Assembly: GCA_965662345.1 (NCBI GenBank)
Contig: CBFIHE010000015.1
Span: 1 to 63,199, forward strand
Origin: UBA6049 sp965662345
Lineage (GTDB): Bacteria > Bacteroidota > Bacteroidia > Flavobacteriales_G > Salibacteraceae
Direction: 5' to 3'
DNA: 63,199 bases
Below the pieces are notes generated by a model. That model searched no databases. It was not told the DNA's origin and saw only the letters and a list, made by a program, of their open reading frames with translations. The position numbers and the translations under genes are program-made. This document shows positions 33,542-44,200 of the stretch, piece after piece (positions within the stretch are counted from its first letter, which is position 1; the number at the start of each line of letters is the position of its first letter).

Positions 33542-35626
33542 ATGAGTGCAGCAAAGAAAAGTGCCACTACTAAGCATACTCCCAGCAAAGAAATACTTAG
33601 CAAAGCTTGGGAGCTCATGTGCAAAGCAAGGGCCATGAGTGACTTGTATGAGGCACATAAAGAAACAACTAGCAAATACGTTCATGCCACATCAAGGGGT
33701 CATGAAGCAGTTCAATTAGCATTAGGCCTACAGTTAAAGCCACAAGATTGGGTATCTCCTTACTACAGAGATGACAGTATTCTCCTGGGTATTGGAATGA
33801 CCCCCTACGATTGTATGTTGCAGCTTTTAGCTAAAAGAGATGACCCCTTTTCAGGTGGTAGAACGTACTATTCGCATCCTTCTCTCAAAGATGATGACAA
33901 GCCCAAAATACCTCACCAGTCTAGCGCTACAGGCATGCAAGCCATACCTACCACTGGTATAGCTATGGGTGTTCAATATCGCGAACAGCAAAAGCTAGAT
34001 GATTACGAAGAAAAACCTGTAGTTGTTTGTTCTATAGGAGATGCTGCCATGACAGAAGGTGAAATTTCTGAAGCCCTGCAAATGGCAGCACTTAAGCAAT
34101 TCCCAATCTTGTATTTTGTCCAAGACAATGAGTGGGATATATCTGCAAATGCTGCAGAAACTAGAGCCATGGATGCTGCAGAATATGCAGAAGGATTCAA
34201 GGGCATTGAAGTACGAACCATTGATGGAGCCAATTTTTTTGAGGCATTTGCTACCATAGCAGAACTCATAGATTGTATAAGAGCAGAAAGAAGACCTTTC
34301 TTACTACATGCTAAAGTTCCGTTGTTGGGTCACCACACCAGTGGGGTTCGTAAAGAATGGTATCGAGATGATTTAGAAGAGCACGGAAAACGCGACCCCT
34401 TTCCACGCTTTGAAAAGCAACTTTTGGAAGCGGGCTTTACGAAAGAAGAGCTCGAAAATATCCAAAAGGATGCTGGCAAAGTTGTGCATGAGGACTACCA
34501 ACGTGCACTCGAAGCTGAAGATCCTAAACCAGAAGACTTATTTAATCACGCCTACGCTCCAACACCAGTAACGGAAGAAAAAGGAGTGCGAGAGCCAGAA
34601 GGAAAAGAAAAAACCGTAATGGTTGATTCGGCTCTTTTTGCAGTCAGAGAAATATTGGCTAAACACCCAGAGGCTCTCCTATACGGTCAAGATGTTGGAG
34701 GCAGATTGGGTGGAGTATTCCGTGAAGCTGCAACCCTGGCTCAAACTTTCGGAGACGACAGAGTATTCAACACACCCATTCAAGAGGCTTTTATTATCGG
34801 AAGTACCGTTGGTATGGCGGTTACTGGCTGTAAACCCATTGTTGAAGTTCAATTTGCAGATTATATCTGGCCAGGACTCAACCAGCTTTTCACCGAGTTG
34901 AGCCGGTCATATTACTTGTCTAACGGCAAATGGCCTGCTTCTGCTATTATAAGAGTGCCAATTGGTGCATACGGTAGTGGTGGTCCATATCACTCTAGTT
35001 CTGTAGAATCTGTTCTTACAAATATTAGAGGAATTAAAATTGCATATCCTTCTACGGGAGCAGATTTAAAAGGCTTGATGAAATCTGCCTTTTATGATCC
35101 TAACCCAGTGGTGATGCTAGAGCACAAAGGTTTATACTGGAGTAAAATAAAAGGAACTGAACAAGCGAAGACCATAGAGCCAGATGAAGACTACGTTATT
35201 CCTTTTGGTAAGGGTAGAGTCGTACAATCCATTTCAAATGAACTAATAGAGCAAGGAGGTACTGCCGTAATCATCACTTACGGCATGGGAGTTTACTGGT
35301 CTTTGGCCGCTTCTAAAGCATACAAAAACCGAGTTGAGATAATAGATCTGAGAACCTTAGTTCCTTTAGATGAATTCCTAGTTTATGAACGCGTGAAAGC
35401 ACACGGCAAATGCTTAGTGGTTACAGAAGAGCCAGCCATGAATACATTTGCAACCGCATTAACAGGTATTATTCAACAGAACTGTTTTGAACAATTAGAT
35501 GCCCCTGTTCGGGTAATTGGTTCTGAAAACTTACCTGCGATTCCTCTTAATAGCACTCTGGAAGCCACAATGCTACCCAATGCCAGCAAAGTACAAACAG
35601 CACTAGAAGACCTTTTAGACTACTAA
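33542..35626 (+). CDS. Fused E1 alpha-beta 2-oxoacid dehydrogenase component
   Basis: This is the thiamine-diphosphate-dependent decarboxylase of a 2-oxoacid dehydrogenase complex, probably the branched-chain type. The alpha part (about 1-330) has the ThDP-binding segment GDAAMTEGEISEALQMAALK ending in a conserved N (DNEWDIS) and the YRDDSILLGIG loop. The beta part (about 355-694) has DVGGRLGGVFREA, NTPIQEAFIIG and the C-terminal VTEEPAMNTF. Alpha and beta are separate genes in many bacteria; here they form one 694-residue chain. The alpha/beta hydrolase gene overlaps its stop (TAATG). E2 and E3 are not in the window. Confidence 0.9.
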   Translation: MSAAKKSATTKHTPSKEILSKAWELMCKARAMSDLYEAHKETTSKYVHATSRGHEAVQLALGLQLKPQDWVSPYYRDDSILLGIGMTPYDCMLQLLAKRDDPFSGGRTYYSHPSLKDDDKPKIPHQSSATGMQAIPTTGIAMGVQYREQQKLDDYEEKPVVVCSIGDAAMTEGEISEALQMAALKQFPILYFVQDNEWDISANAAETRAMDAAEYAEGFKGIEVRTIDGANFFEAFATIAELIDCIRAERRPFLLHAKVPLLGHHTSGVRKEWYRDDLEEHGKRDPFPRFEKQLLEAGFTKEELENIQKDAGKVVHEDYQRALEAEDPKPEDLFNHAYAPTPVTEEKGVREPEGKEKTVMVDSALFAVREILAKHPEALLYGQDVGGRLGGVFREAATLAQTFGDDRVFNTPIQEAFIIGSTVGMAVTGCKPIVEVQFADYIWPGLNQLFTELSRSYYLSNGKWPASAIIRVPIGAYGSGGPYHSSSVESVLTNIRGIKIAYPSTGADLKGLMKSAFYDPNPVVMLEHKGLYWSKIKGTEQAKTIEPDEDYVIPFGKGRVVQSISNELIEQGGTAVIITYGMGVYWSLAASKAYKNRVEIIDLRTLVPLDEFLVYERVKAHGKCLVVTEEPAMNTFATALTGIIQQNCFEQLDAPVRVIGSENLPAIPLNSTLEATMLPNASKVQTALEDLLDY

Positions 35627-36408
35627 TGCCTTGGGTAAACGCACCAGATGTTTCTATTCACTATGAATGGATAAACCCTACGTGCAAAGAGAACGGCATT
35701 CTGGTGTTTATTCATGAGGCGTTGGGAAGTATAGGACAATGGAAAGAATTTCCCTCCTCATTATGTAATGCCACAGGGTTAGCTGGATTAGTTTATGAAA
35801 GGCAAGGCCATGGCAATTCACAAGGTTTTACGGAAATACGGAGAACCAATTATCTCCATGATTATGCGATAATAGAGTTACCCGCTGTTTTAGAGGCGTT
35901 ACATATTCATTGTCCTGTCACCCTTGTTGGGCACTCAGATGGAGGCAGTATAGCCCTACTATTTGCCTCTGCTTTTCCGCAAAGAGTTAATGGTCTAATC
36001 TCAATGGCAGCACACGTTTTTGTTGAGAAAGAAACCTTAGAGGGTATTCAACCCGCTGTAGACATCTATGAACCTGTCATTCGAGAGAAGCTTAAGAAGT
36101 ATCATCCCAATGAAGTAGATGAACTTTTCTTTGCATGGGCAAATACCTGGCAAAGCGAAGCATTTAGGAAATGGAATATCACAAAGGAGTTAGAAAAGGT
36201 CAATTGCCCTGTATTGGCCTTGCAAGGCGATACAGATGAATATGGAACCAGTGCTCAGTTGGAGGCAATAAAAGAAAGCTGCTCTGGAAAGGTTCAAACC
36301 ATGCTGATTCAGAACTGCAGGCATATTCCATTTTTACAACAACCTGAAGTTACCCTTGAAACCATATCAGAATTCATTGATACTCTAAAACAAAAAAGCG
36401 AGCTATAA
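35626..36408 (+). CDS. Alpha/beta hydrolase
   Basis: The 260 residues have the alpha/beta-hydrolase fold with the oxyanion segment FIHEALGSIGQW, nucleophile elbow GHSDGGS, a probable acid in LQGDTDEYG and the catalytic histidine in CRHIPFLQQ. There is no signal peptide. The ATG overlaps the stop codon of the E1 dehydrogenase gene by one base, so it is translationally coupled to it and may act on a CoA or ester product of that pathway, but the substrate is unknown. Its stop codon lies in the loop of the following terminator. Confidence 0.85.
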   Translation: MPWVNAPDVSIHYEWINPTCKENGILVFIHEALGSIGQWKEFPSSLCNATGLAGLVYERQGHGNSQGFTEIRRTNYLHDYAIIELPAVLEALHIHCPVTLVGHSDGGSIALLFASAFPQRVNGLISMAAHVFVEKETLEGIQPAVDIYEPVIREKLKKYHPNEVDELFFAWANTWQSEAFRKWNITKELEKVNCPVLALQGDTDEYGTSAQLEAIKESCSGKVQTMLIQNCRHIPFLQQPEVTLETISEFIDTLKQKSEL

Positions 36409-36419
36409 AGCTCGCTTTT
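36394..36419. terminator. Bidirectional terminator after the hydrolase gene
   Basis: An 11-bp stem AAAAGCGAGCT-ATAA-AGCTCGCTTTT overlaps the hydrolase stop codon. A and T runs on either side let it work in both directions, and the next gene on the minus strand converges on it. Confidence 0.85.
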
Positions 36420-36518
36420 CGTGTTAATCAAATTAACCTAAATCGCCTATGAGAAAGTCATAGATAAATACGATAAGTCTTTATCAAAGGTTGGGTAGAT
36501 TCAAAAAAAATTACCGAC

Positions 36519-37610
36519 TTACCAAACTTCTTTAAAGACTTCTTTAAAATAGGTGTTCTCTCTTTCTAGCCCTGTACTTATTCGAATACAAGTTGGAAGC
36601 CCAAAGGCTCTTAACCAACGAACAAAAACACCTTTTTTTAACAACTTAGCGGTCAACACTTCTGCTTTCTCAATGCTATGCGTATCTATCATAACAAAGT
36701 TTCCAGCTGTTTCTGCTCGTGTCACTTTTAACTGATCAAAAAACGAGTTAAATTCTGTGACTGCCTCGTAATTCAAGCGTAGCGTTTGCTCTAAAAAACG
36801 TTTGTCTTGTAGGGCTCCAATTCCCGCAGCCTGTGTTACAGATGACGGAGCAAAGGTCATTCTCACCTTATTTAGCGCCTCTATTAAGCGCATCGGACCT
36901 ACAGCATACCCCAAACGTACTCCTGCCAAACCGTAAGCCTTAGAAAAGGTGCGTAAAGTAATCAATTGTGGGTGCTCTAATTTGGTAGTATCTGGATAAT
37001 CACCCCTGAGCAGACTAGCATACTCAAAATAAGCTTCATCTATAATTACAATGACATGCTCTGGAATTCCCTTTAAGAAGGCATCTAATTCTCGGTTAGA
37101 AAACATTGTACCAGTAGGGTTATTCGGATTACTTAGATAAACCACTTTGGTTTTCTCGGTAATGGCAGCTTTTATGGTGTCAAGGTTGAAGGCATAATCC
37201 TCGTTTAACGGAATAGTACGTGCTTCTCTATTTGCTGATTTAGCCCAGATATATACAGCCACAAAGGTGCCTTGGCTTGTTAGTAAATGCTCATCAGGTT
37301 GAATGAATGCTTTGAACAAATTTGCCAGAATACTCTCAGAACCATTCTCTACTGTAATACAATCTGGATGAACCTCATTAAGTGCTGCTAGCTCTTCTCT
37401 CAAGCCAAGACTTAACGGATCAGGATACACATTCACACTTTGGGAAGCTCGCGCCATTGCCTCAATCGCTTTGGGAGGCACACCTAGATTATTCTCGTTG
37501 TTCCACAGTATAGCCGTATTGTTAAAACCAAATTCCGCACGGTACTCTTCAATGGTTTTCCCTGGATTGTAGGATTTCAATTCTTGAATATGATCTGGGA
37601 TATGTATCAT
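36519..37610 (-). CDS. HisC-like class I/II aminotransferase
   Basis: This is a PLP-dependent fold type I aminotransferase of the histidinol-phosphate aminotransferase group. The ATG at 37610 (MIHIPDHIQELKSYNPGK) is preferred over one 18 codons upstream, giving 363 residues, normal for HisC. The motif LWNNENNLGVPPKAI, the NPNNPTGTMFS segment, IIDEAYFEY and the PLP lysine in RTFSKAYGLAGVRLGYA are all present. No histidine biosynthesis genes are near, so its amino-donor substrate may be histidinol phosphate, aromatic or other. It converges on the hydrolase gene. Confidence 0.85.
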   Translation of the reverse strand: MIHIPDHIQELKSYNPGKTIEEYRAEFGFNNTAILWNNENNLGVPPKAIEAMARASQSVNVYPDPLSLGLREELAALNEVHPDCITVENGSESILANLFKAFIQPDEHLLTSQGTFVAVYIWAKSANREARTIPLNEDYAFNLDTIKAAITEKTKVVYLSNPNNPTGTMFSNRELDAFLKGIPEHVIVIIDEAYFEYASLLRGDYPDTTKLEHPQLITLRTFSKAYGLAGVRLGYAVGPMRLIEALNKVRMTFAPSSVTQAAGIGALQDKRFLEQTLRLNYEAVTEFNSFFDQLKVTRAETAGNFVMIDTHSIEKAEVLTAKLLKKGVFVRWLRAFGLPTCIRISTGLERENTYFKEVFKEVW

Positions 37611-37700
37611 GTCTATGGATTCTCTTTCCAATATTAAACAAGTCTGGCCATTGGAAGGTTGCATTTTTATATAGATCCAACCAATATTAGAAACACACTA

Positions 37701-37721
37701 GTACGTTTACACGTACATTTG
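37701..37721 (+). promoter_or_regulatory. Inverted repeat overlapping the prohibitin promoter
   Basis: A perfect inverted repeat GTACGT-TTAC-ACGTAC (37701-37716) overlaps TACATTTG (37714-37721), a match to the Bacteroidota -7 box 29 nt before the prohibitin ATG. No TTG sits at the usual -33 distance. This could be a repressor or activator site; the protein that binds it is unknown. Confidence 0.4.
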
Positions 37722-37750
37722 AGTAACAAACATTTAAATACGTATAAAAC

Positions 37751-38596
37751 ATGAACCAATTTGGAAATGCACAACCTGAGTTTGACCCCAGAAAACTAAG
37801 GCCCTTATTTATCATCGGGGGAATTATTTTGGTAGCTTTTATTGTCTTCCAAAGCAGCTTTAAAATACTAGAGCCAACCGAAAGAGGAGTTGTATTTAAA
37901 AAGTACACCTCTGGGTTGGATGTTGATAATATTAAATCTGAAGGGCTAAATATAATCGCTCCTTGGAACGACCTGATTGTTTACGACATCGCAGAGCGTC
38001 AAATTGAAGAAACCATGGATGTACTCTCACAAGACGGACTAGGTATTGTGATTGATGTCTCATTGCGTTTTAGACCAAAGCCCGAAAAAATCGGCTACTT
38101 ATACAGAGCTTTTAGAAAAGACTATGAAAACAATTTGATTCGACCTGAATTGCGTTCAGCTGTTAGACGAGTAATTGGTCAATACACTCCTGAGGAGCTA
38201 TACTCTACCAAAAGACAAGAGATAGAGCAGAGTATTGAAGAAGCAACAAGAGACGTGCTAAATTCAAACCATGTGGAACTTAAGGCGTTGTTATTCCGCT
38301 CCATTAAGCTTCCTAAAACCATTCAAAACTCCATTGAAGAAAAGTTGGCAGCAGAACAAGAAGCTCAGAAATATAACTTCCTCATTGATAAAGAGAAAAA
38401 AGAAGCTGAGCGTAGAAAAATTGATGCTGAAGGTAAAGCTGTAGCAAACCGAATTCTAAGTGCAAGTATCACAGATAATATCTTAAAGGAAAAAGGAATA
38501 TCTGCTACTGAAGCTTTAGCAAATTCACCAAATTCTAAAATCATTGTTATCGGAAGCGGTAAAGATGGCTTACCAATTATCTTAGGAAATAACTAG
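37751..38596 (+). CDS. Prohibitin family (SPFH) membrane protein
   Basis: The 281 residues have an N-terminal transmembrane helix (about 18-37) followed by an SPFH/prohibitin domain (about 38-210, beginning LEPTERGVVFKKYTSG and containing QEIEQSIEEATRDVL). A charged coiled coil (EEKLAAEQEAQKYNFLIDKE) comes after that. Prohibitins form large membrane rings that in other organisms regulate membrane proteases and organise membrane microdomains; its bacterial role is less clear. It is monocistronic, with an inverted repeat at its promoter and a strong terminator after it. Confidence 0.9.
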   Translation: MNQFGNAQPEFDPRKLRPLFIIGGIILVAFIVFQSSFKILEPTERGVVFKKYTSGLDVDNIKSEGLNIIAPWNDLIVYDIAERQIEETMDVLSQDGLGIVIDVSLRFRPKPEKIGYLYRAFRKDYENNLIRPELRSAVRRVIGQYTPEELYSTKRQEIEQSIEEATRDVLNSNHVELKALLFRSIKLPKTIQNSIEEKLAAEQEAQKYNFLIDKEKKEAERRKIDAEGKAVANRILSASITDNILKEKGISATEALANSPNSKIIVIGSGKDGLPIILGNN

Positions 38597-38616
38597 ACAC
38601 TAGTTACTATTTATTG

Positions 38617-38643
38617 AAAAGGAGGCCAATGGCCTCCTTTTTT
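38617..38643 (+). terminator. Terminator after the prohibitin gene
   Basis: An 11-bp stem AAAAGGAGGCC-AAT-GGCCTCCTTTT is followed by more T. The 200 nt between this hairpin and the tRNA terminator hold nothing else I can identify. Confidence 0.87.
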
Positions 38644-38844
38644 TGCATTAAGAATAGCGTTTCTACCATTGGTTTTACCCACTATACCCACCCAAGGTCT
38701 ATATCTCTTGGTATATCCCTATGGAGATAATGCGTTATGAGAATGAAAATGTTGAATCAAATGGCTCGTGTAACCAATGTATATTTTATCAAACCTCTCT
38801 GAGTGCAGTATGTAACAGCAAAATTCCATTCAAAATAAAAGGCA

Positions 38845-38876
38845 ATAAAAAAGCCGACTCATCTGAATCGGCTTTC
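38845..38876 (-). terminator. Terminator of the initiator tRNA transcript
   Basis: On the minus strand AAGCCGATTC pairs with GAGTCGGCTT (one mismatch) and is followed by a run of T. It lies 8 nt after the tRNA 3' end and defines a single-gene transcript. Confidence 0.78.
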
Positions 38877-38883
38877 TTCTTTG

Positions 38884-38956
<73 letters not shown>

Positions 38957-38967
38957 ATTTCGGATGG

Positions 38968-38999
38968 CAAAGGTAATAGAATTATTGTCATCTTTGCAA
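38968..38999 (-). promoter_or_regulatory. Promoter of the initiator tRNA
   Basis: On the minus strand TTG (38999-38997), 21 nt, TACCTTTG (38975-38968). The -7 box is a perfect match and lies 11 nt before the mature tRNA 5' end. The same -7 sequence is used by the rpsL operon. Confidence 0.65.
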
Positions 39000-39024
39000 A
39001 AATTCATTTAACAATTAAGAAACA

Positions 39025-39903
39025 TTGCATAAAGCTGGGTTCATCAATATTATAGGAAGTCCAAACGTGGGCAAATCAACCCTTATGAATCAACTTGTGG
39101 GTGAGCAACTTAGTATTATTACGCCTAAGGCTCAAACCACACGTCACCGTATCATGGGTATGGTTAACGAACCCGATTATCAAATCGTATTCTCAGATAC
39201 TCCAGGTATAGTTGATCCCGCATACAAACTGCATGAAGGAATGATGGCCTTTGTGCTGTCTGCTTTACAAGATGCAGATGCACTCTTAATCATTGTTGAG
39301 GCTGGTGAAAAGAAATTCAAAAATGAAGAGCTTCAAGCGAAAATCAACAAAATGAGTGTTCCTACACTCGTACTGCTAAACAAGATTGACCTAAGTTCTC
39401 AAGAAGAAGTAGAAGTGCAAGTTGAGAAATGGCAGCATGAATTTCCTAATGCATCAATACTACCCATATCTGCTCTGCACGGCTTTCAAGTAGACCGAGT
39501 ACTCTCTTGGATTCAAACTAAATTACCTGAGCATCCACCTTTCTTTGATAAAACAGACCTTTCTGATAAAAATGAACGCTTCTTTGCAGGCGAAATGATT
39601 CGAGAAAAAATATTCACGCATTACAAGAAAGAGATTCCGTATGCTTGCGAGGTCTCTGTACAAGAATTTAAGGAAGAAGAAACCATTATTCGCATGCGTG
39701 CTGAGATTTTTGTGGAACGTGACTCTCAGAAAAAAATAGTTATCGGTCATAGGGGTGAAGCTCTCAAAAGAGTGGGAACCGCAGCTAGAAAAGACATGGA
39801 GAAGTTTTTTATGAAAAAGGTCTTCTTAGAAATGCATGTTAAAGTAGATAAAGACTGGCGAAGCAACCCATTAAAACTCAAAAAATACGGATACCTAAAT
39901 TGA
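39025..39903 (+). CDS. era: GTPase Era
   Basis: Era binds the 3' end of 16S rRNA and helps mature the 30S subunit. The start is a TTG at 39025 (reads MHKAGFINIIGSPNVGKST): an in-frame TAA lies 3 codons upstream and no ATG, GTG or other usual start fits. The 292 residues have the G1 loop GSPNVGKST (about 11-19), G3 DTPG, and G4 NKID, then a C-terminal KH domain with VIGHRGEALKRVGTAARKDM. der follows 1 nt after the stop. The two ribosome-assembly GTPases are probably co-transcribed. Confidence 0.95.
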   Translation: MHKAGFINIIGSPNVGKSTLMNQLVGEQLSIITPKAQTTRHRIMGMVNEPDYQIVFSDTPGIVDPAYKLHEGMMAFVLSALQDADALLIIVEAGEKKFKNEELQAKINKMSVPTLVLLNKIDLSSQEEVEVQVEKWQHEFPNASILPISALHGFQVDRVLSWIQTKLPEHPPFFDKTDLSDKNERFFAGEMIREKIFTHYKKEIPYACEVSVQEFKEEETIIRMRAEIFVERDSQKKIVIGHRGEALKRVGTAARKDMEKFFMKKVFLEMHVKVDKDWRSNPLKLKKYGYLN

Positions 39904-39904
39904 T

Positions 39905-41209
39905 ATGTCGAACATCATCGCTATAGTAGGAAGACCCAACGTGGGCAAATCAACCTTATTCAACCGTTTGGTTGGTATGAGGCAAGCCATTGTAGACGAG
40001 TTTAGCGGTGTTACGCGAGACAGACACTACGGGAAGAGCGATTGGAATGGCAAATCATTCTCTGTTATTGATACAGGTGGATACATTCAAGGTTCTGATG
40101 ACGTTTTTGAGGATGAAATTAGAAGACAAGTACTGTTAGCCATAGATGAAGCAGATGTTATACTCTTCATGGTAGATGTTACCACAGGGCTTCATGGATT
40201 GGATGAGGAAGTGGCCAATGTGCTACGCAGAACGGATAAGCCTATTTATCTGGTAGCCAACAAAGCAGACAACAGTAAAAAGGCACTTGATGCTACGGAG
40301 TTTTTTGCCTTAGGCATGGGTGAAATTCATAGTATTTCTGCTATGAATGGCTCCGGTACAGGAGAGTTACTAGATGATCTCGTTACGCATTTTGAAGTAG
40401 AACCTGAACTAGAAGAGTCAGATATTCCACGCATTGCTGTAGTGGGTAGGCCCAACGCTGGAAAGTCATCTTTGATTAATGCCTTAATAGGCGATGAACG
40501 AAATATTGTCACCCCTTTAGCAGGCACAACAAGAGACAGCATAGATACAAGATTCAATGCCTTCGGGTTTGACTTCAACCTGGTTGATACTGCAGGGATT
40601 CGCAAAAAGTCTAAAGTGCATGAAGACTTGGAGTTCTACAGTGTTATGCGCTCCATCAGAAGCATAGAACATGCAGATGTGTGTATACTAATGATTGATG
40701 CCGAAAATGGTTTTTCAGTGCAAGACTTGAACCTGTTTGGGTTAATTCAGAAGAACAAAAAGTCGGTTGTAATTTGTGTTAACAAGTGGGATTTAATCGA
40801 TAAGGAAACCAATACCGCAAAGAAAACAGAAGAGCTCATTCGCGAGCGGATTAGTCCGTTTAAGGATGTGGAAATCGTCTTTACCAGTGTACCTAATAAG
40901 CAGCGATTATTAAAAGTTCTTGAAGCAGCAGTTCGAGCATACGAGAATCGCAAGCGCAGCATAAAAACTTCTGAACTAAACGATTTCTTCTTACCGCTCA
41001 TTGGGGCTTATCCACCACCAGCCTTAAAAGGAAAATACGTAAAGATTAAATACGTTTCGCAGCTGCCAACCCCTTACCCTAGTTTTGCCTTTTTTGCCAA
41101 CCTACCTCAATACGTAAAAGACCCATATAAACGCTTTTTAGAGAATAAACTGCGCGAAAAATGGGATTTTCAAGGAACGCCCCTTCTTATTCATATGCGT
41201 AAGAAATAG
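39905..41209 (+). CDS. der: GTPase Der (EngA)
   Basis: Der is the double-GTPase needed for 50S subunit assembly. The 434 residues contain two G domains, the first with GRPNVGKST (about 8-16) and DTGG, the second with GRPNAGKSS (about 184-192) and DTAGIRKKSK. A KH-like domain (about 355-434) completes it, ending HMRKK. It starts 1 nt after era. A bidirectional terminator follows, separating it from the convergent T9SS gene. Confidence 0.97.
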   Translation: MSNIIAIVGRPNVGKSTLFNRLVGMRQAIVDEFSGVTRDRHYGKSDWNGKSFSVIDTGGYIQGSDDVFEDEIRRQVLLAIDEADVILFMVDVTTGLHGLDEEVANVLRRTDKPIYLVANKADNSKKALDATEFFALGMGEIHSISAMNGSGTGELLDDLVTHFEVEPELEESDIPRIAVVGRPNAGKSSLINALIGDERNIVTPLAGTTRDSIDTRFNAFGFDFNLVDTAGIRKKSKVHEDLEFYSVMRSIRSIEHADVCILMIDAENGFSVQDLNLFGLIQKNKKSVVICVNKWDLIDKETNTAKKTEELIRERISPFKDVEIVFTSVPNKQRLLKVLEAAVRAYENRKRSIKTSELNDFFLPLIGAYPPPALKGKYVKIKYVSQLPTPYPSFAFFANLPQYVKDPYKRFLENKLREKWDFQGTPLLIHMRKK

Positions 41210-41214
41210 AAACA

Positions 41215-41242
41215 AAAAAGGCAGCCGTTTGGCTGCCTTTTT
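41215..41242. terminator. Bidirectional terminator between der and the T9SS gene
   Basis: A perfect 12-bp stem AAAAAGGCAGCC-GTTT-GGCTGCCTTTTT with A and T runs works for both convergent genes. Confidence 0.88.
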
Positions 41243-41264
41243 CGTTTGATTCAATTTATGCACT

Positions 41265-44200
41265 TTAATCTGTAATAACCAGCCTGGTTACTGTTTGATC
41301 TTCACCTGCTTGTACCGTAAGATAATACACCCCGTTTGCTAAATCTGAGAGATTCAATTCATCGCGCAACGTATTGTCCTCTCCCAATGATTTAGTAAGC
41401 AACTGCTTACCTTGAACATCTGTTAGCATATAGTTAACCTCTTCTGGAGCATTTAAGTTAAGCTCAAGGTTAAACATTCCGTTAGACGGGTTGGGGTAAA
41501 CACGTAATGCTTCTCTTAAACTGTATTCTTCCGCTCCTACGTTGAGTCCAACTTTAATCTCATAGGTTATAGAATCTATACCGCAAAGGTTGTAAACAAT
41601 CAGTGTAACCAAATAAGAAGTTTCTGCAGCTCCATTGTTGAAGTATGTATAGGTTGGATTCTCAACAAAAGCAGAGTCACCATCTCCAAAGGACCAAATG
41701 TAGTTTTGACCTGTTGTACCTGTATTTGTAAACTGTACGGTAAAGAAGTTCTGTGTATGCGAATAATCTGCGGTTGGTTGTGATTGCTCCAATGCCAATG
41801 TAGTATCTGCAGAAACACAGCCAAAGTTATCATTCACTGTAACAGAATAGCTTCCGCCTGTTGTTACGTCTATAGTTTGAGTGGTTGCACCTGTACTCCA
41901 CAAATACGTTCCATTCAAGCTAGCATCTAAAGTTACGGTTGCACTATCGCAAATGCCTGTAGAATCTGCTAGATCAACAACGGGCGCCTGTACCGCATTG
42001 GTTTGATCCGTAGAGGTACACCCGTCTCTATCCGTTACCGTTACACTGTAGGCTCCTACTGAAGTAATCATGATCGTTTTGGTTGTATCTCCAGTAGACC
42101 ATTGATATGAACCGCCAGAAATCCCAGCATCTATCATTCCCGTATCATTCAGGCATAATCCAGAGGTTCCTGGCAAATCAACTGGCGTAGAATTTATGAT
42201 GGTGATGGTATCAGAGCCCGTGGCACACAATCCATACCCATCTACTACAACCACACCCTGCGTAGTGGTAGAGAAGGTATCTCCTGCTGGTTGGCCATTC
42301 CAAGTAATTGAATCATAATAGTGAGCTACAAGAGTTACTGTATCACCTGGTTGACAAATACCAATAGTATCTGGGAACAAATGATAGAATGTTCCAGCTG
42401 TCGCAAATTGGTCTGCACCTATATCCACTCTGATCGGGTCTACAGGATCTCCTTGTAAATCTGCGGTGTACGATGCATTTACGTCTCCAGTTCCATCAAG
42501 AAGCGGGTCACAAACAAGTAGCTTTGTTGTATCTACAAAAAGCACTGTGGGTTCTACTGAACTTGCGTCTTGATTTGACTGTGCTTGGAGGCTTGCCAAG
42601 TCCGTAGTAAATCCATTCCAGTAGGCATACGATTGCTCTCCCGTGTAGGCATTATTATTTGAAGAGAAAATCCCTCCTCCAACTACATAAACAGGTCTAG
42701 CACCTTCGCCTCCTGCAAGCGCATTATTTTTAAAGTCCATCGCCAAGCCCTGTGTTATATAAACCGCCTCTGAACTTGACGAGAAGTCACTCAAGAAAAC
42801 ACTGTTGTTCTTAAGGTCTATAAACTCCAAGTCGAATAAATACATACCAGAAAGACCACCATTAGGCATACTTATATAGTTACCTACAACCTCTCCTCTA
42901 TCTAGCACAGAAGACTCAAACCGGAAGAAGTAAAAGCCGTATCGTGGCCATGCAACCGTTGGCTGAGAGTACAAATAATTACCGCTTACTTTCAAATCTC
43001 CCCCAGAAAAATCATAACACTGGAAACCGTATCCAAAGGTGTATGTAGAGTTTGAGGTAAGCTCATTACCAATAATCTCTGGGTTCTCTTGGTAATAGGC
43101 ATACAAGCCACGGTAATACGGATTAATTAGTTTACAGTTTATCACAGCAAAGCCAGTATCGTAAGCTGCCGAAGAACCGTAATAATAAATAGAATTTGAA
43201 CCATTAATAAAGTCTGTATTCTCGAATCGCGTATTTACACCAAGTACTCCATTCTTGTATACCAAAGCAGCATATGTACTTGTGGTTGTAGAAATATCAT
43301 TGGAGATTCTGCAACCCTCAAACGAAATGTTGTGCGTAGAACCGGAGAAACTAACAACATTAGAATATGTAGAAGAAGTTGCTGTGTTTCGGAATCCGAT
43401 ATTCTTAAAAGAAACAAAACTTGCGCCAGACTCTAATACTACTGGACCATCATAAAATGTGTTTGTAGTTCCTTGGGAAGTATACTCCACTTTACACAAT
43501 GCCGTATCTCCTGATTGCGATTGGAATGTGATCGTATTTAATTGAGAAGCTCCTGGTACATTACTGATCTTTACTTGCTCAGCATACGTTGCGTTCGCTA
43601 CATTAAACACTACTGGGCCACAAACACCTACAGAATTCAAGTCTGCGAGTGCCGAAGCAAAATCAACATAGTTTGTAGGCCCTGCTCCGTTGGCATCTAT
43701 AGTGTACGTACCATTCAAAGAAAGCGAGGGAACAATGAAAGTAAGCGTATCATTGAAGCTCAAACTGTCTGTGGTATTATTTGGATTTGATGTCCAAACA
43801 GCAATTGAATCTCCAACAGCAAACGTGTAATTCGCTACAAATTGAGGGGAGTTTGAGGTAGAGAAAGAACCAACAATTCCAGACCAAGGAACAGGTGTTT
43901 GTACTGTACCGTTCACACTCCAGTTAATCGTAGCTTGTGTGAGAGCCGTAGAACCCAGGTTTTGAATGGTTACCCAAAGTGAGTTAGCTACAGCACATGC
44001 AGCCACCAAAGGAGTATCTACAGCAGCAATACCAGCGTCCACTGCTGGAGGTGCTACAATGTTGATGGTGTAATCTTCTGTTTCACCATAAGACTTTTGC
44101 GTACATCCGTCTGCAGAGGTCATAGTAAAAATTTCCCAGTCACTTCGTATTCTTAATCCTGTTGGCCCAGATAGTGCCGTTGACGGAATGGTAATGGTAC

